From the NCBI RefSeq assembly GCF_023078275.1, contig NC_062996.1:2356001-2420000 (forward strand): 64,000 nt of DNA, written 5' to 3'. The notes under the pieces are model-generated. The model was not told where the DNA came from. It saw only the letters and a list, made by a program, of their open reading frames with translations, and searched no databases. The translations under genes were made by a program, and so were the position numbers. Positions within the stretch are counted from its first letter, which is position 1. Every line of letters starts with the position of its first letter. Positions 29,021 to 39,494 of this stretch are shown piece after piece. This DNA is from Leguminivora glycinivorella (Eukaryota > Arthropoda > Insecta > Lepidoptera > Tortricidae).

Positions 29021-29501
29021 CAGGGTTCGAGGATATATATCAAATATCAATGGATATATATCAAGATATATATCCGATATATATCGGATATATATCCAAC
29101 TGTGTTCGATGATATATATCAATGGATATAAATATCCGATATATATATCATCTTTTTATAATTATTGCAATACAAAAAAGGTAACTAAAATGTAACATTG
29201 TTAAAAATATAGTTTTTAAGTGTTTGTTACTGTTTTTCTACTGAATGTTATGTTTTTAGTAGATTTTCCTTTATCTAAAGTAGTATTCATAAATAATGCA
29301 ACAAAATAATAATCTGCCTTCCATACAAAATTGATATATATCCGATGGTTGACTGGTAGAGAATGCCATTAGGCATTAAGTCCGCCATTTGTACATTTTT
29401 GTTTTATTTGTGCAATAAAGTTTAAATAAATAAATAAATATATATCATAAATATCCGATATTTTGATATTTATTACAAATATCGGATATTTTCGAACCCT
29501 G
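29021..29501. mobile_element. hAT-type element filled with GATATATATC repeats
   Basis: The ends CAGGGTTCGA and TCGAACCCTG are inverted and flanked by GAAATTCA (29013-29020) and AAAATTCA (29502-29509), seven of eight bases identical. Both halves carry ATATATATCCGATATATATC-type satellite. A retroelement tail (GAGAATGCCATTAGGCATTA ... GCAATAAAG) sits at 29350-29425. Confidence 0.75.
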
Positions 29502-29698
29502 AAAATTCATCTGCATCATCATCCTCCTTGCGTTATCCCGGCATTTGCCACGTGGGAGCCTGGGGTCCGCTTTTGACAACTAATCCGTAGGCACTAGTTT
29601 TTACGAAAACGATTGCCATCTGACCTTCCGATTAGAGAATTAGTCCGATTTCGTCTAGAGAAAAATTTCCTTCGAGAAATTCATCTGCGATTTGTACA

Positions 29699-29750
29699 GT
29701 CGACTACAAAGAGATGTATCCATTTTTTCACCTTATTGCAGTACCTACAC
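29699..29750. mobile_element. Half copy of the AGTCGACTACAAAG MITE
   Basis: AGTCGACTACAAAGAGATGT through TTTTTCACCTTATTGCAGT matches one end of 8738-8892 and stops abruptly where the ACACGGAGAAAA sequence begins. Confidence 0.65.
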
Positions 29751-30260
29751 GGAGAAAAAAGTCTCGTCCATGATACCTGAATAGTGTAATCTGAACGAGA
29801 AAATCTAGTAAATTCTGGGACAATTGTTCACATAGTATAAATAACTAAACTAGTCTGTTTAAATGCGTTGAGCTTAGTGAACTAGTTATCTTGTAATTGC
29901 TACACATGAAAATAGCGTGTATTACTAGAATATTTAGTAATCATAACACGTGGACCGTACAAATAAATAATATTTTCTTGCAGAGCTTAATAAATGAAAT
30001 GTGACCTTGACAATATATTCTTGTAAAGGTAATATATACATTACGTATCATAAAATAAAAATATTGTAAGGGTCACACAGTCAAATTGTGTGTATTACTA
30101 GATTATTCAGTATTTATAACAAATGGAGTGTCTAAATAAACAAAATAATGTAAACTCCACAAGAAATTCTTGTAAAGGTTATAAAACTTTAGTTAGGCCA
30201 ATAATAGGTATCGTTAAGAATACAAGTCATCTGATATTATATTACATTCTCTTCATTTAT
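29751..30260. repeat. Degenerate ~173-bp tandem repeat, ACACGGAGAAAA edge
   Basis: TGTATTACTAGA recurs at 29918 and 30091, followed by matching words (ATAACA, GTGGA, CTTGTAAAGGT). The sequence starts ACACGGAGAAAAAAGTC at 29751. A similar periodic block, oppositely oriented and ending TTTTCCGTGT, is at 33340-34105. Confidence 0.5.
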
Positions 30261-30359
30261 GTAAACTTCATTAAATGGTTGATAGAACAAGAAAGTTAGT
30301 TACAGCAACTGCATTTATGGTACTCTCTAATAAATATACAATTGCGTTAACGTGTTATA

Positions 30360-31763
30360 TTTTTATCGGTACCTATGAATTTGTCTGTGCACTGTATAGA
30401 CAACTAACATTTCTTGTAAATGTAAAAAAAGGTTTGTTGTCTATACAAGGTGGTTCAGTAGGATTAAAGGCCGAGCCACGCCAGATACGTGTACGTAGAC
30501 GTGTGCGTGGCGTGCGCGCTGTAAAGTACGAATCTTCAAAAGAGATGATATAGTATGAATTTTTTGAAACGAACGTTTCTAAACAAAGGCATTGTTCCTT
30601 TTGTGTTGAGCGGGAGCTTCTGTTTAGGCACGTGCTAAGACAACAAGTTAGTTTAAAAAGCAACTGTATCCTGATAATTGTAAGGTTCAAATCTGTGCAG
30701 TAGCAAATTTGAGATAGATTGTTTTGGAAATGTGAAGCGATAGACCACACCGGTATAGTTGCAAGTACACAGCGCTTCTAATACATACTTTGATACTTGG
30801 TGGTGGTGGTGTAAGTAATGAAACACGTAGGTATATCACTGTTATTTTTTATTAATGATTTTGTTAACAATCAACAATTATATATAGCAATATATAAATA
30901 ATTAATTACATAAATATTAGGTACAAGTCTTGATATATAAAATAACATAAATAACTAAACAAACCGTAATTTAAATTATTAGGAATGTTTGTCTAACAAT
31001 TAGGAATATAAAAAAATCAATAAAAAAATTTAAATTGTAATAACTACAGTAAAAACAAATAAAATAAATACTTTAGTTACATACAATAAATCTAAATTTC
31101 AAAGTATAAATAATACAGTACGAAAAAAATGTGTATGTCTATAGACTTGTACCTAATATTTATGTAATTAATTATTTATATATTGCTATATACAATTGTT
31201 GATTGTTAACAAAATCATTAATAAAAAATAACAGTGATATACCTACGTGTTTCATTACTTACACCACCACCACCAAGTATCAAAGTATTAGAAGCGCTGT
31301 GTACTTGCAACTATACCGGTGTGGTCTATCGCTTCACATTTCCAAAACAATCTATCTCAAATTTGCTCCTGCACAGATTTGAACCTTACAATTATCAGGA
31401 TACAGTTGCTTTTTAAATTAACTTGTTGTCTTAGCACGTGCCTAAACAGAAGCTCTTGCTCAACACAAAAGGAACAATGCCTTTGTTTAGAAACGTTCGT
31501 TTCAAAAAATTCATACTATACACCGTTAGACACACACGGGTAACACGTCACACAAGCGGTGTAATCTCTAATGAGGATTCGTCATTTACACCGCGTACGC
31601 TACGCGCACGTCTACGTACACGTATCTGGCGTGGTTCAGCCTTTAATCCTACTGTACCACCTTGTATAGACAACAAACCTTTTCTTACATTTACAAGAAA
31701 TGTTAGTTGTCTATACAGTGCACTGAGTGCACAGACAAATTCATAGGTACCTACCGATAAAAA
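30360..31763. mobile_element. 1.4-kb inverted-repeat element, ~570-610-bp arms
   Basis: The left arm (30360-30930) and right arm (31143-31763) are inverse copies from TTTTATCGGTACCTATGAAT inward. The loop is ~210 bp of AT-rich DNA. The right arm has ~35 extra bases (near 31520-31560, CACCGTTAGACACACACGGG). Each arm has a long open frame beginning MWSIASHFQNNLSQIC, but the two diverge and match no known protein. This frame is probably an incidental frame in a foldback element. Confidence 0.75.
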
Positions 31764-33066
31764 TGCAGGTTGCTAGGACCAGTTCCAAGAGACAGAAGCC
31801 TAGAGTTGAAACTGGCATCCGGAAACCTGGGTCACCCAGCATATGGAATGGATGCTATGAGCGGTGAAAATTGGTGAATCTGAAAGTAAATAAAATAATT
31901 ATATAATTTGTTAAAAAATATATTTCAACGATCCTTAGTGCAAGACTTTATTCATATATTCGTCAGTGTTAATAGAACCGTCCTTCATTTCGTCCAAAAT
32001 TTATATTTTGCAGAATTTTTCCACTTTTGTTCCACAGTATGGCATGGGTCACAGGAAACTTGCAACCATTGTAAATCATCTGAAAAAAACATTAAAATTT
32101 CTATGAATAAATTTTACAATAAGTAATATTAATACTACGTCCACTTCAGACATATATAAAGACTGTCCACGATAAAAAGTGGTCATATATAACATGGTAA
32201 ATCTTTTGATACAATGAGAATTTGAAGCAGCATGTTTGTCAAATAATTTGTAGATATCAAACTACATTATAAAAATACAAACAAATTATAAACTTTAGGT
32301 GGCCTATGAATTTTAGCAGTATGTATCTCATGATAACAATATTTTTTTGTACTGTGTCTTCTTGCAGTCTTTAAGTACAACAGTTTTAATGACAAAAATA
32401 TTTTTTTAATGTTTAATTATAATAGCCAAAATATACCCTATTACATACTGATTTTACGATAGTAATCATTTTTCTGATTGTAATCAGATTAAGAAAGTAC
32501 TGAGATTTTCTAACTTTGCTGAATTCGACTTTTTGACACTTTTTGGCTCTCCAACTCTCCATACAAAAACAACTGTCAGTGCTTGGAGTAGAAAGTCTTC
32601 CTGACTCCCAAAAGTCGAAATGAGTTTCAAAAAGTATTTTTTTGTCTGCTAAGATGTCATTCTAATGTGTGTAAAACAGCTTATAAAAATATAAGTATTT
32701 ATAAAATTGTGCCAGGAAGCCTGTGAAGTTTGTTAAAAAACACTGTACAAGAAATGAAATGCTTGATGGTATACATTCGGCGAAACCTCAGACACACTAA
32801 AGCATTATAAGGAATAGCTTTAATTATTATATAGTTTTATGTATACAGATTTATCAAAATATAATATTGCTTCAAAATGTGCATTCAGGAAGAAAGATTT
32901 ATCATGTTATGTATGACCACGTTTTATCGTAGATAGTCCTTATTAGTTCAGTATTTAGATTTTGCCCACGTAATGTCGTATGAATTTGTATGCAATGTAA
33001 AATGAATACAACATTAAATGCCTTTTTACTAAGTTCTAATTATCTACTAAGTTCTACATGACTCAC
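31764..33066. other. AT-rich sequence left of the 33.1-kb exon candidate
   Basis: Two minus-strand acceptor-like sites occur: TTTTTTTCAG at ~32080, opening a 31-codon frame ending TGA at ~31995, and TTTACTTTCAG at ~31883. Neither continuation resembles a known domain. Otherwise nothing is recognised. Confidence 0.4.
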
Positions 33067-33130
33067 CTGCTTTTGCCAACTCTGCCATCTCCCATCCTTG
33101 CAAGAGTTTTTGCACCTCTTCATCCATTTC
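33067..33130 (-). CDS. Candidate coding exon, MDEEVQKLLQGWEMAELAKA
   Basis: After an acceptor-like CCATTTTAG (ending 33131), ATG at 33127-33125 opens 20 codons and meets a good donor, GCAG/GTGAGT (33066), in phase 1. The peptide is helical and amphipathic, vaguely like the first helix of SAM-type domains. No downstream exon is convincing. If joined to the donor at 47373 it would read in frame with an upstream ATG at 47400. It could equally be a chance frame in the surrounding repeat. It is not needed by the BTB gene, which has its own start exon. Confidence 0.3.
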
Positions 33131-33174
33131 CTAAAATGGAAACTACCAAACGAATGGATAATACGTAGTGAGTA

Positions 33175-33295
33175 CGTTTAACGATAAATAATATAACCTA
33201 TTGCGATCCGCGTCCGCACGCGTGATCTCTCATGACACGTAAATGGCCGCCGACCACGCCGCGAGTGCTTTGACATTGCGTTTCGTTACACAAGC
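33175..33295 (-). promoter_or_regulatory. CpG-rich patch beside the exon candidate
   Basis: GCGATCCGCGTCCGCACGCG and GGCCGCCGACCACGCCGCG form a small CpG island in AT-rich DNA directly upstream (minus sense) of the 33-kb exon candidate. A promoter or 5'UTR is possible, but no TATA box or initiator can be assigned. Confidence 0.25.
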
Positions 33296-33339
33296 AAAAC
33301 ATTTATTTATGCGGACAATATTTTTGTTATAACAATTAT

Positions 33340-34105
33340 TTTTCGGTGTATATTACGAGAATATCATTGTTATTTTTTTACAAGAGGCGCAAAGTAAAAT
33401 CAACTATACTGCTATAGCATTCACTAAGATATACAATGGTACTTAAACATGGCGTTTCGTTACAAAAACGAAACACAACATTTATACTAACTAAATAATT
33501 TTTCAACAGAACTATTTGTTCACCAGTATACATTACGAGAATATTATTGTCATTATTTACAAGAGCTGCAAAGTAATACCAACTTATAAAACAGTCATAT
33601 CAACTATACTGCGATGGCATTCGCTACGATACAAATAATAGAGTTGACAGCGATGCGTACATATTTATACAAACTTAATATTTTTAAATATAACTCTTCG
33701 TTGAGTTTACATTACAAGAATATTCTTTTTATTTCTTTACGAGAACTACAAAGTAATGGCAACGTATAAAAAAGTTACAGGAAGTATACTGTGATAGTAA
33801 CCACTAAGATTAAGATTGTAAAGATAATTTTTATTTTTTTGGCATTACAAGAAGCTTCTTGTTAATAGAATTATCGTAACCTTTATTCTATTAGTTGTAA
33901 ATAAAACTAGAGTTCTCGTATATGTAATTCAAACAGAACTGTTTAGTGCATATTAATGTTTGCTTAGTTCTATTGAATTCAAGATATAGTAAACGTAACA
34001 ATACAGTTGTTTTTATTACGAGATTGTAGTATCAGTTACGATAAATCTATTTTACTAAACGTTCTGGTAGTATTGTTAAAATATTTTCCGTGTATATTAA
34101 AAGAA
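33340..34105. repeat. Degenerate ~180-bp tandem repeat, TTTTCCGTGT edge
   Basis: ATTACGAGA/ATTACAAGAA recurs at 33352, 33532 and 33711 (spacing 180 and 179), followed each time by TATTATT-, ACAAGAG- and CAAAGTAA-containing stretches and a TATACTG-GAT block. The right edge reads AATATTTTCCGTGT. Confidence 0.6.
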
Positions 34106-34121
34106 GAATTTAAATAAATCA

Positions 34122-34184
34122 CCGATTCACACGACTTGGACCTGTGACCGTGTAATCGGTCTAACCAGCTGAGCTACGAAAGCC
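34122..34184 (-). mobile_element. tRNA-like head of a SINE
   Basis: The minus strand reads CTTTCGTAGCTCAGCTGGTT (A-box TAGCTCAGCTGG) and, 35 bases on, a degenerate B box (GGTCCAAGTCG). The acceptor stem does not pair, so this is a tRNA-derived relic rather than a functional tRNA. Confidence 0.6.
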
Positions 34185-34227
34185 TACCAGTAGAGCATGA
34201 ATTTCTTATTTCTTTCTATTTGCAATA

Positions 34228-35035
34228 AGTTTTTTTGCAAAAAATACATTTCTGGCACAAGCTTTTATCGCCGACTGTACCTTTCTTTCAACGTCATCTA
34301 CTGCTCTCCGAGACTTTTCTAACCCCTTACTCGATGGGGATACGACGTTTCATAACAGAGTTCCTATGACCACCTTTCTGCTCCATCATCAGATCAGCTC
34401 CACGACACCATAATATTGCATTGTCACGTGATTTACATATGTGTGCAAAATTTCATCTCAATCGGAAACCGGAAAGTGGGTCAAAATTAGCTTCTACGTT
34501 TTGACTGGAGATGGGCCGAATATTCGGTAAATATTCGGTATTCGGCATATTTGGCAATTTTTTATTGTTCGTATTCGGCCGAATTATTCGGTTGCATTGC
34601 CGAATATTTACCGAATAAACAAAGTAAATAACTAATGAAGATCTTACGTATTCCATTGGATAATAAGCTCCTATTTTAGTAGCTTTTTAAGGAACTGCTA
34701 AAAAGAGAGAAACTTATGCGTCAAAATATAAATACAATTGTTTTTTAAATAAGTTAAAAAACCGTAGTTTAAGAGTTGAGAAGAATTCAGAGTTGTTTTA
34801 ACTAAGTTTTAGTTATCCACTAAATCATAAAAACATAGTTGTAGATGGTTGTAGTAACATATGTAATGATTATCAATAATTTAATAGTTTTAATGAATCC
34901 CCTTAAAAAATATGGCGTAACCGAATATTCGGCCGAATGTTCGGTTCGGTAAGAGCTGAACCGAATGTTCCGCCGAATATTCGTATTCGGCAAAGTCCAT
35001 ATTCGGCCCATCTCTAGTTTTGACCCAAACTAACT
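34228..35035. repeat. Dispersed repeat, copy 2 (occupied site)
   Basis: Same sequence as 4316-4597, interrupted after GTTTTGAC by the 511-bp hAT-type element 34506-35016 and resuming CCCAAACTAAC. Confidence 0.75.
34506..35016. mobile_element. hAT-type element, TSD GTTTTGAC (ATTCGG-rich)
   Basis: The ends TGGAGATGGGCCGAATATTC and GAATATGGACTT...TATTCGGCCCATCTCTA are inverted. GTTTTGAC flanks both sides (34498-34505, 35017-35024). The uninserted paralogue at 4570-4590 has GTTTTGAC once. The subterminal regions are built from CCGAATATTCGG words. No transposase. Confidence 0.88.
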
Positions 35036-35119
35036 AAAGAATGTAAAAAGTCAAGGAGCCGGCGCGGACGATGTAGCTTCTTTAATGACACCCCAGCACC
35101 CCACGGTCTACAAAAACTT

Positions 35120-35455
35120 CGACTGTAGAACCTTTGCATAGTAAACGTGGCCGGCGTATATTAGTGGCCGAACTTAATATCATCGGCGAAACGAAAGTCC
35201 ACAGACTCCGCTGGTTCGGTCACTTACTTAAAATGGGAAAAGATCGGGCTGTTATAACACTTATAAGTCTTATAACTTATAAGAGCGTTCTTGGGTTGAC
35301 CGGCTGGTGGCCGTCCGGCGGATCGACCCAGGCCAGGCATCGCTGGGAGGAGTGTGGCGGCGGATCTGCGTCAGATTCAAGTCAGTGACTGGCAGAAGGC
35401 TGCGCAGGGTCGGGACAGGTGGCGATCTAACATTTTGGAGCTTGACTGATAACTC
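35120..35455 (+). mobile_element. RTE-like C-terminal fragment
   Basis: The plus frame reads GETKVHRLRWFGHLLKMGKD, with an inserted CTTATAAGTCTTATAACTTA-type duplication, and then TGWWPSGGSTQARHRWEE. A second frame gives SDWQKAAQGRDRWRSNILE. Same family as 1514-1793, broken by frameshifts. Confidence 0.68.
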
Positions 35456-35989
35456 TATACCATACCAAAGACATATGTAACTCCGTATCTTAAGACAGAT
35501 AGTCTAAGAAAAAACGTACCTCAAAGCCATACAGAAAAAGGTACGGTGACCTAGATAGCGATACACCTTTGGGGGACGCTCGGTTAGATGGCGCTAATAC
35601 TAATAGTTGACATTTTAACACATATCAAGATAAGAATATGGTCCAAATTTTCAAAACTGAGGTTCAAAAGTTTTAAGCTTGCGTCGAGAGATGGCAGTCT
35701 ATGCACGATGATTACACATTTTACTTTGACAGTAACTCTCTATAAAACTAGATCCTCTTTACAATGCAGTAAGGTGAAGAGTGGATGCAGTTTGTAGTCC
35801 ACTGTATATAACAAGCATTACATCACTATTTATCGAATTAAAGGTACATTATGGGCAATTAATAAAAAGTGGAATAATATTGTGTGTGTATGGCTGATCG
35901 AGCTTCCAGACCGTCACGCACTTACTAATACAATCATTACAATATTAGTTAACGTGGTGACCCGTAAACGACAATTTGGGGTGAATTGG

Positions 35990-36215
35990 AACTTTTTTTC
36001 AGTACAGATGGTGTTTTTTTTTACGCACTAGTGCGAGAAGTGTTTCATTATATGCCAGGTTGAAACTTCGGAGGCTCATCTGTACTGAAAAACGTCGTAC
36101 GATACACGTGTGAAAAGGAAATTCGTAACTCGTGTCGATTTACAACACTCCCTTCGGTCGCGATTTAATTTATCGCCACTCGTTTCGAACTTCCTTTTTT
36201 ACGCACTTGTATCGT
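35990..36215. mobile_element. CAGTACAGATGG MITE family, copy 1
   Basis: Phrases CAGTACAGATGGTGTTTTTT, TTATATGCCAGGTTGAAACT, TCGTACGATACACGTG and ACGCACTTGTATCGTAATCT. Copies are at 39495-39890 (compound), 40460-40560 (partial) and 56213-56445 (complete). Confidence 0.6.
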
Positions 36216-36769
36216 AATCTATTACTGTAGGCCAAATACGTATATATAACTCCGTATCTAGACAGATAGTCTAAGTCCTAAGAAAAAACGTACCTACCTC
36301 AGAACCTCTTTTTGAAGTAATTTTGCGAATAATCGATATTTTGAACAATTTCTAAAAAAACGAAACAGAAATGAATTTAACACTTTAAGTTCTCGCGCTT
36401 TGTACACATATTTAAACATAATGACCTGTGTGTGACTTTAAAGAAATGAATTTATATGATATGTTTACAAAATTTCAAGTTAATCGGTTCAGTAGTTTTG
36501 GAGAAAATTGCCTGTGACAGACGGACAGATAGACGCACGAGTGATCCTATAAGTGTTCCTCGGGTTTTCCCTTTTTGAGGTACGGAAGTACGGTACCCTA
36601 AAAAATAAGAATTTACTTTGAAAAATAAAATAGAACCATCACAGGGTAGAGCAGTGTATTGTTAACCCTATCCTATGACATCATTTAACAAAAGGAAAAG
36701 GAATGAGCCGTATTTTAAGTACCTATATATTTCAATCATGTCGCAACTGCGCAACACATTTGTTTGTAC
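36216..36769. other. Intergenic with a small-repeat relic
   Basis: 36480-36600 (CAGTAGTTTTGGAGAAAATT, GTGACAGACGGACAGATAGA, GGTACGG) resembles the AGGGTTCCGTA family. The rest is not recognised. Confidence 0.45.
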
Positions 36770-37478
36770 TTATGCCCATTCAGTGCACACAAATAGTACA
36801 ATAGCTGCAATTTGAATCAGGCCTTCCGGGTGCGTCTTACTGACATCATACAAACTGGGCCTAGTTTTATTTTTACGAAACTGAATCTTAGTATAATATC
36901 TAAACGATGTTTCGATATCATCATTATTTTTAAAATCGGGACTTAATCGCGTATAACTACATATTAAACTGACCTCCAACGTTTCAAGGACGGCGTTGTC
37001 CCCGTGGTCTCGGAGAAGACTGGCTTGAAATGACATCAACACCTTCTGACAGCCGCGCGAGTTTTTCGAACTACCCGCACTTGGTTTTGATTATCAACTT
37101 GAACTGTTTGCGCACTAGGGATGTTACTCTGTCGACATACAACACTGACGATATTTGATTTAACGACTGTCGATATTATTTTCGGCTTACACTTATTAAT
37201 GACAGGATTCCATGTGGATGAGATCCTAAACCCTTCGTCCCGATTGAAATTGCGATGTTTTTTGATTTCAATGGCTTCACGCACTTTTCTACTGTAGAAA
37301 TGGCGTTCCGTGGAAAGGACTTTAGGGTCATGTAGTTCGATCCAGTGGTTTGGCCCTGACTCTAACAAATGTTCAGCCACGGCAGACTTGTTGACCTGAC
37401 GATTTTTCACAGCCGCGATGTGCTCCTTTACCCTTTCTTCTATGGTTATACGCGATTAAGTCCCGATTTTAAAAATAA
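36770..37478 (-). mobile_element. Penelope-like retroelement C-terminus (GIY-YIG) with 34-bp inverted repeats
   Basis: The minus frame from ~37460 reads TIEERVKEHIAAVKNRQVNK, SAVAEHLLESGPNHWIELHD, ERHFYSRKVREAIEIKKHRN, FNRDEGFRISSTWNPVI, the second half of a GIY-YIG endonuclease as found at the C-terminus of Penelope-like reverse transcriptases. The reverse transcriptase itself is absent (5' truncation). A perfect 34-bp inverted repeat (36924-36957 and 37445-37478) brackets the fragment, recalling the short inverted segments reported for Penelope elements. Confidence 0.8.
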
Positions 37479-37783
37479 GGACCAAATAGTGTCAAAATGA
37501 TATGAATAGTCAACAGATAGTAACATTCCGGGCCGAAAGGTTGTAAGTAACCGAAGTTTAATATGAAAACTTGACTTTTTTTTGTTGCTCGGCTAAGTAG
37601 CTCTCGCTCTCGGTCGGCGCAGTCACACACTCGTTCTTGATCCAAACCGCTCGCGTTCGCCGATCCTATACTGAACTAAATGAGCAAAGACCGATTCTCA
37701 GAGCACGGAAAGATTCAGTTCATTTCGGTCATTGATGGGATTTTTATTCCTAACAGTTCATAGTTCGTGAACGACACAAGCCT
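37479..37783. mobile_element. Partial reverse hAT-type element (TAGGCTTGTGTCG)
   Basis: It matches 15302-15749 in reverse, from GGACCAAATAGTGTC to CGTGAACGACACAAGCCTA. It starts exactly where the Penelope 34-bp repeat ends, so the Penelope copy probably broke it. Its intact end lies inside an ACGCCGCC-family MITE. Confidence 0.7.
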
Positions 37784-37923
37784 ACACGCCACCTGGAGCG
37801 CGTCTTATGTCCTTCCTATACAAAATGTACTGAGACGTTTTTTGAATTACATTCAGGTGGCGTGGCGCGGACGTCCGTTGCGCGCCCCGAGACACGCAAC
37901 GCTTAAGTGGGAACGCTGGCTTA
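37784..37923. mobile_element. Half of an ACGCCGCC-family foldback
   Basis: TACAAAATGTACTGAGACG, CATTCAGGTGGCGTGGCGC and AAGTGGGAACGCTGGCTTA match one arm of the family at 9374. Confidence 0.65.
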
Positions 37924-37925
37924 AA

Positions 37926-38744
37926 TAGAGTGTCCACCGGTTATACGGTAGGCGTGTTCAGTGGATATACACGGTGTTTCCGGTATCACTCAAAACCTCA
38001 GACACCCCAACTGATTTTTATTTTTTTAAACTCATCTAGAGTATTCATCTTTCAATCTGATCGTTACCTTTTTTTTAATTGAATTTTTAATTTTCTGTAC
38101 AGCTCTACTTGACTTTTAGCTCTACACTCAATAAAATAATTGCTAACTACCATCATAAACCATAAGACTATTTATTTGTGGACGTTACTGCAACGACATA
38201 AGGTTTACCAATAGACAGCTACTAAGATGTCACTGTAAAACACTTTAAAGCTTTGTCACAGTAAACTTCAAATTGGACAGGTAATCGCAGTAAGCAAATA
38301 AACTCAATATTCAAAATGACAAGGTTGTAATTAGGTAGGAGTTCAATTTGTTATGACTTATGATAAACATTAAGATTAAACTGACAAACAACGTCAAACT
38401 AGTAGCGGAAAAAATAATCGTCCAAGTAACCGGCCAGTATTAATACCCCTAAATACTGAAAAAAGGTAAACAACCTCTAGCAATGCGATATACACAATGT
38501 TGTATTACGAGTACAATAGAATGGGCACGTAAAAAATAACTAATAATACTAATTTAAATAAAAATATTACCCCCATCAAGATATAGCTCAATCAATTCTA
38601 CTCTCGATTCTGAACAAAGTGTTTTCAGGTTTTTAGTGTTAAGTGAAACACGGTGTATGTAGAACTCAACATCATAGTGTAATAATGGAAAAAATGGATC
38701 AGTTTTAATTGCCCCAGACGAGATTTGCCCCGCTGTACCTTACA
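37926..38744. mobile_element. AGGTACAGCGGGG MITE, copy 2, with nested 681-bp element
   Basis: GTGTCCACCGGTTATACGGT at the left and GACGAGATTTGCCCCGCTGT at the right match 14446-14854. 37976-38656 interrupts it. Confidence 0.65.
37976..38656. mobile_element. Inverted-repeat element ACACGGTGTTTC
   Basis: The left end ACACGGTGTTTCCGGTATCA and right end CAGGTTTTTAGTG...GAAACACGGTGT are inverted. Comparison with 14559-14590, where the same host sequence runs on uninterrupted, fixes the insertion point after GTGGATA. No protein recognised. Confidence 0.65.
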
Positions 38745-38796
38745 CGTTTTTTTTTTTCATGTTTTATATTTTTTGGTTTATTAAATAGTGTCCAGT

Positions 38797-39322
38797 TAGG
38801 CTTGTGTCGTTCACGAACTGTGAACTGTTAGGAATAAAATCCCATCAATGACCGAAATGAACTGAATCTTTCCAGGCTCTGAGATTCGGTCTTTGCTCAT
38901 TTAGTTCAGTATAGGATCGGTGAGCGCGAGCGGTTTGGATCGAGAACGAGTGTGTGACTGCGCCGACCGAGAGCGAGAGCTACTTAGCAGAGCAACAAAA
39001 AAACGTCAAGTTTTCATATTAAACTTCGGCTACTTACAACCTTTGGGCACGGAATGTTACTATTTAAAATTCATTTATTTCAAGTAACGAGGACTCATAC
39101 AAGGACTCATACAACTATCTGTGTCTACTACTAGTACTATTTGTGGATTATTTGTATCATTTTGACACTATTTGGTCCCATTCGTTCTGATCTTTCCGAC
39201 CGCAGTGGTCGCTGGTCTGGCTGAACTAAATGAGCAAAAGACCTAAAAGAGCGAACTAGTTCGTGGGAGCGATTGAACGAGATCGGAGCGCTCCGATCAA
39301 CGAACGAAACGGCACAAGCCTA
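38797..39322. mobile_element. hAT-type element, copy 2, TSD GTCCAGT
   Basis: Termini TAGGCTTGTGTCGTTC and ACGGCACAAGCCTA, flanked by GTCCAGT (38790-38796, 39323-39329). It is 526 bp, longer than the 15302 copy because of ~80 bp near 39062-39145. No coding capacity. Confidence 0.82.
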
Positions 39323-39494
39323 GTCCAGTGGTCATGTTAGAGATATATACATGGCACGCGGCGCGTTTTTAGAAGATACTTATGAAGCTCAAGTTAATAG
39401 TGTACAACATGGAAAAAAACGATCAATTGAAAATTCTGCCGTGCAGACTAAAAACTGCCGAATTTTTCGACCACGCCGAAACTTTACTGTACAA

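Noticed and set aside
30373..30750. 125-codon open frame in the 1.4-kb inverted repeat
   Set aside because: The equivalent frame in the other arm diverges after ~70 codons and there is no recognisable domain, so the frame is incidental to the foldback.
31975..32085. Terminal exon DDLQWLQVSCDPCHTVEQKW... after the 33-kb donor
   Set aside because: The acceptor and phase are acceptable, but the peptide matches no domain and a second equally plausible acceptor exists at 31883. One in three random acceptors would fit.
33067..33130. Joining the 33-kb exon candidate (phase 1) to BTB exon 2 as the N-terminus
   Set aside because: Phase fits, but the exon at 12915-13002 encodes the canonical QQYCLRWK N-terminus in the same phase and is much closer.
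34122..34184. Functional tRNA gene
   Set aside because: The A box is good, but the B box is degenerate and the ends do not pair into an acceptor stem; it is a SINE head.
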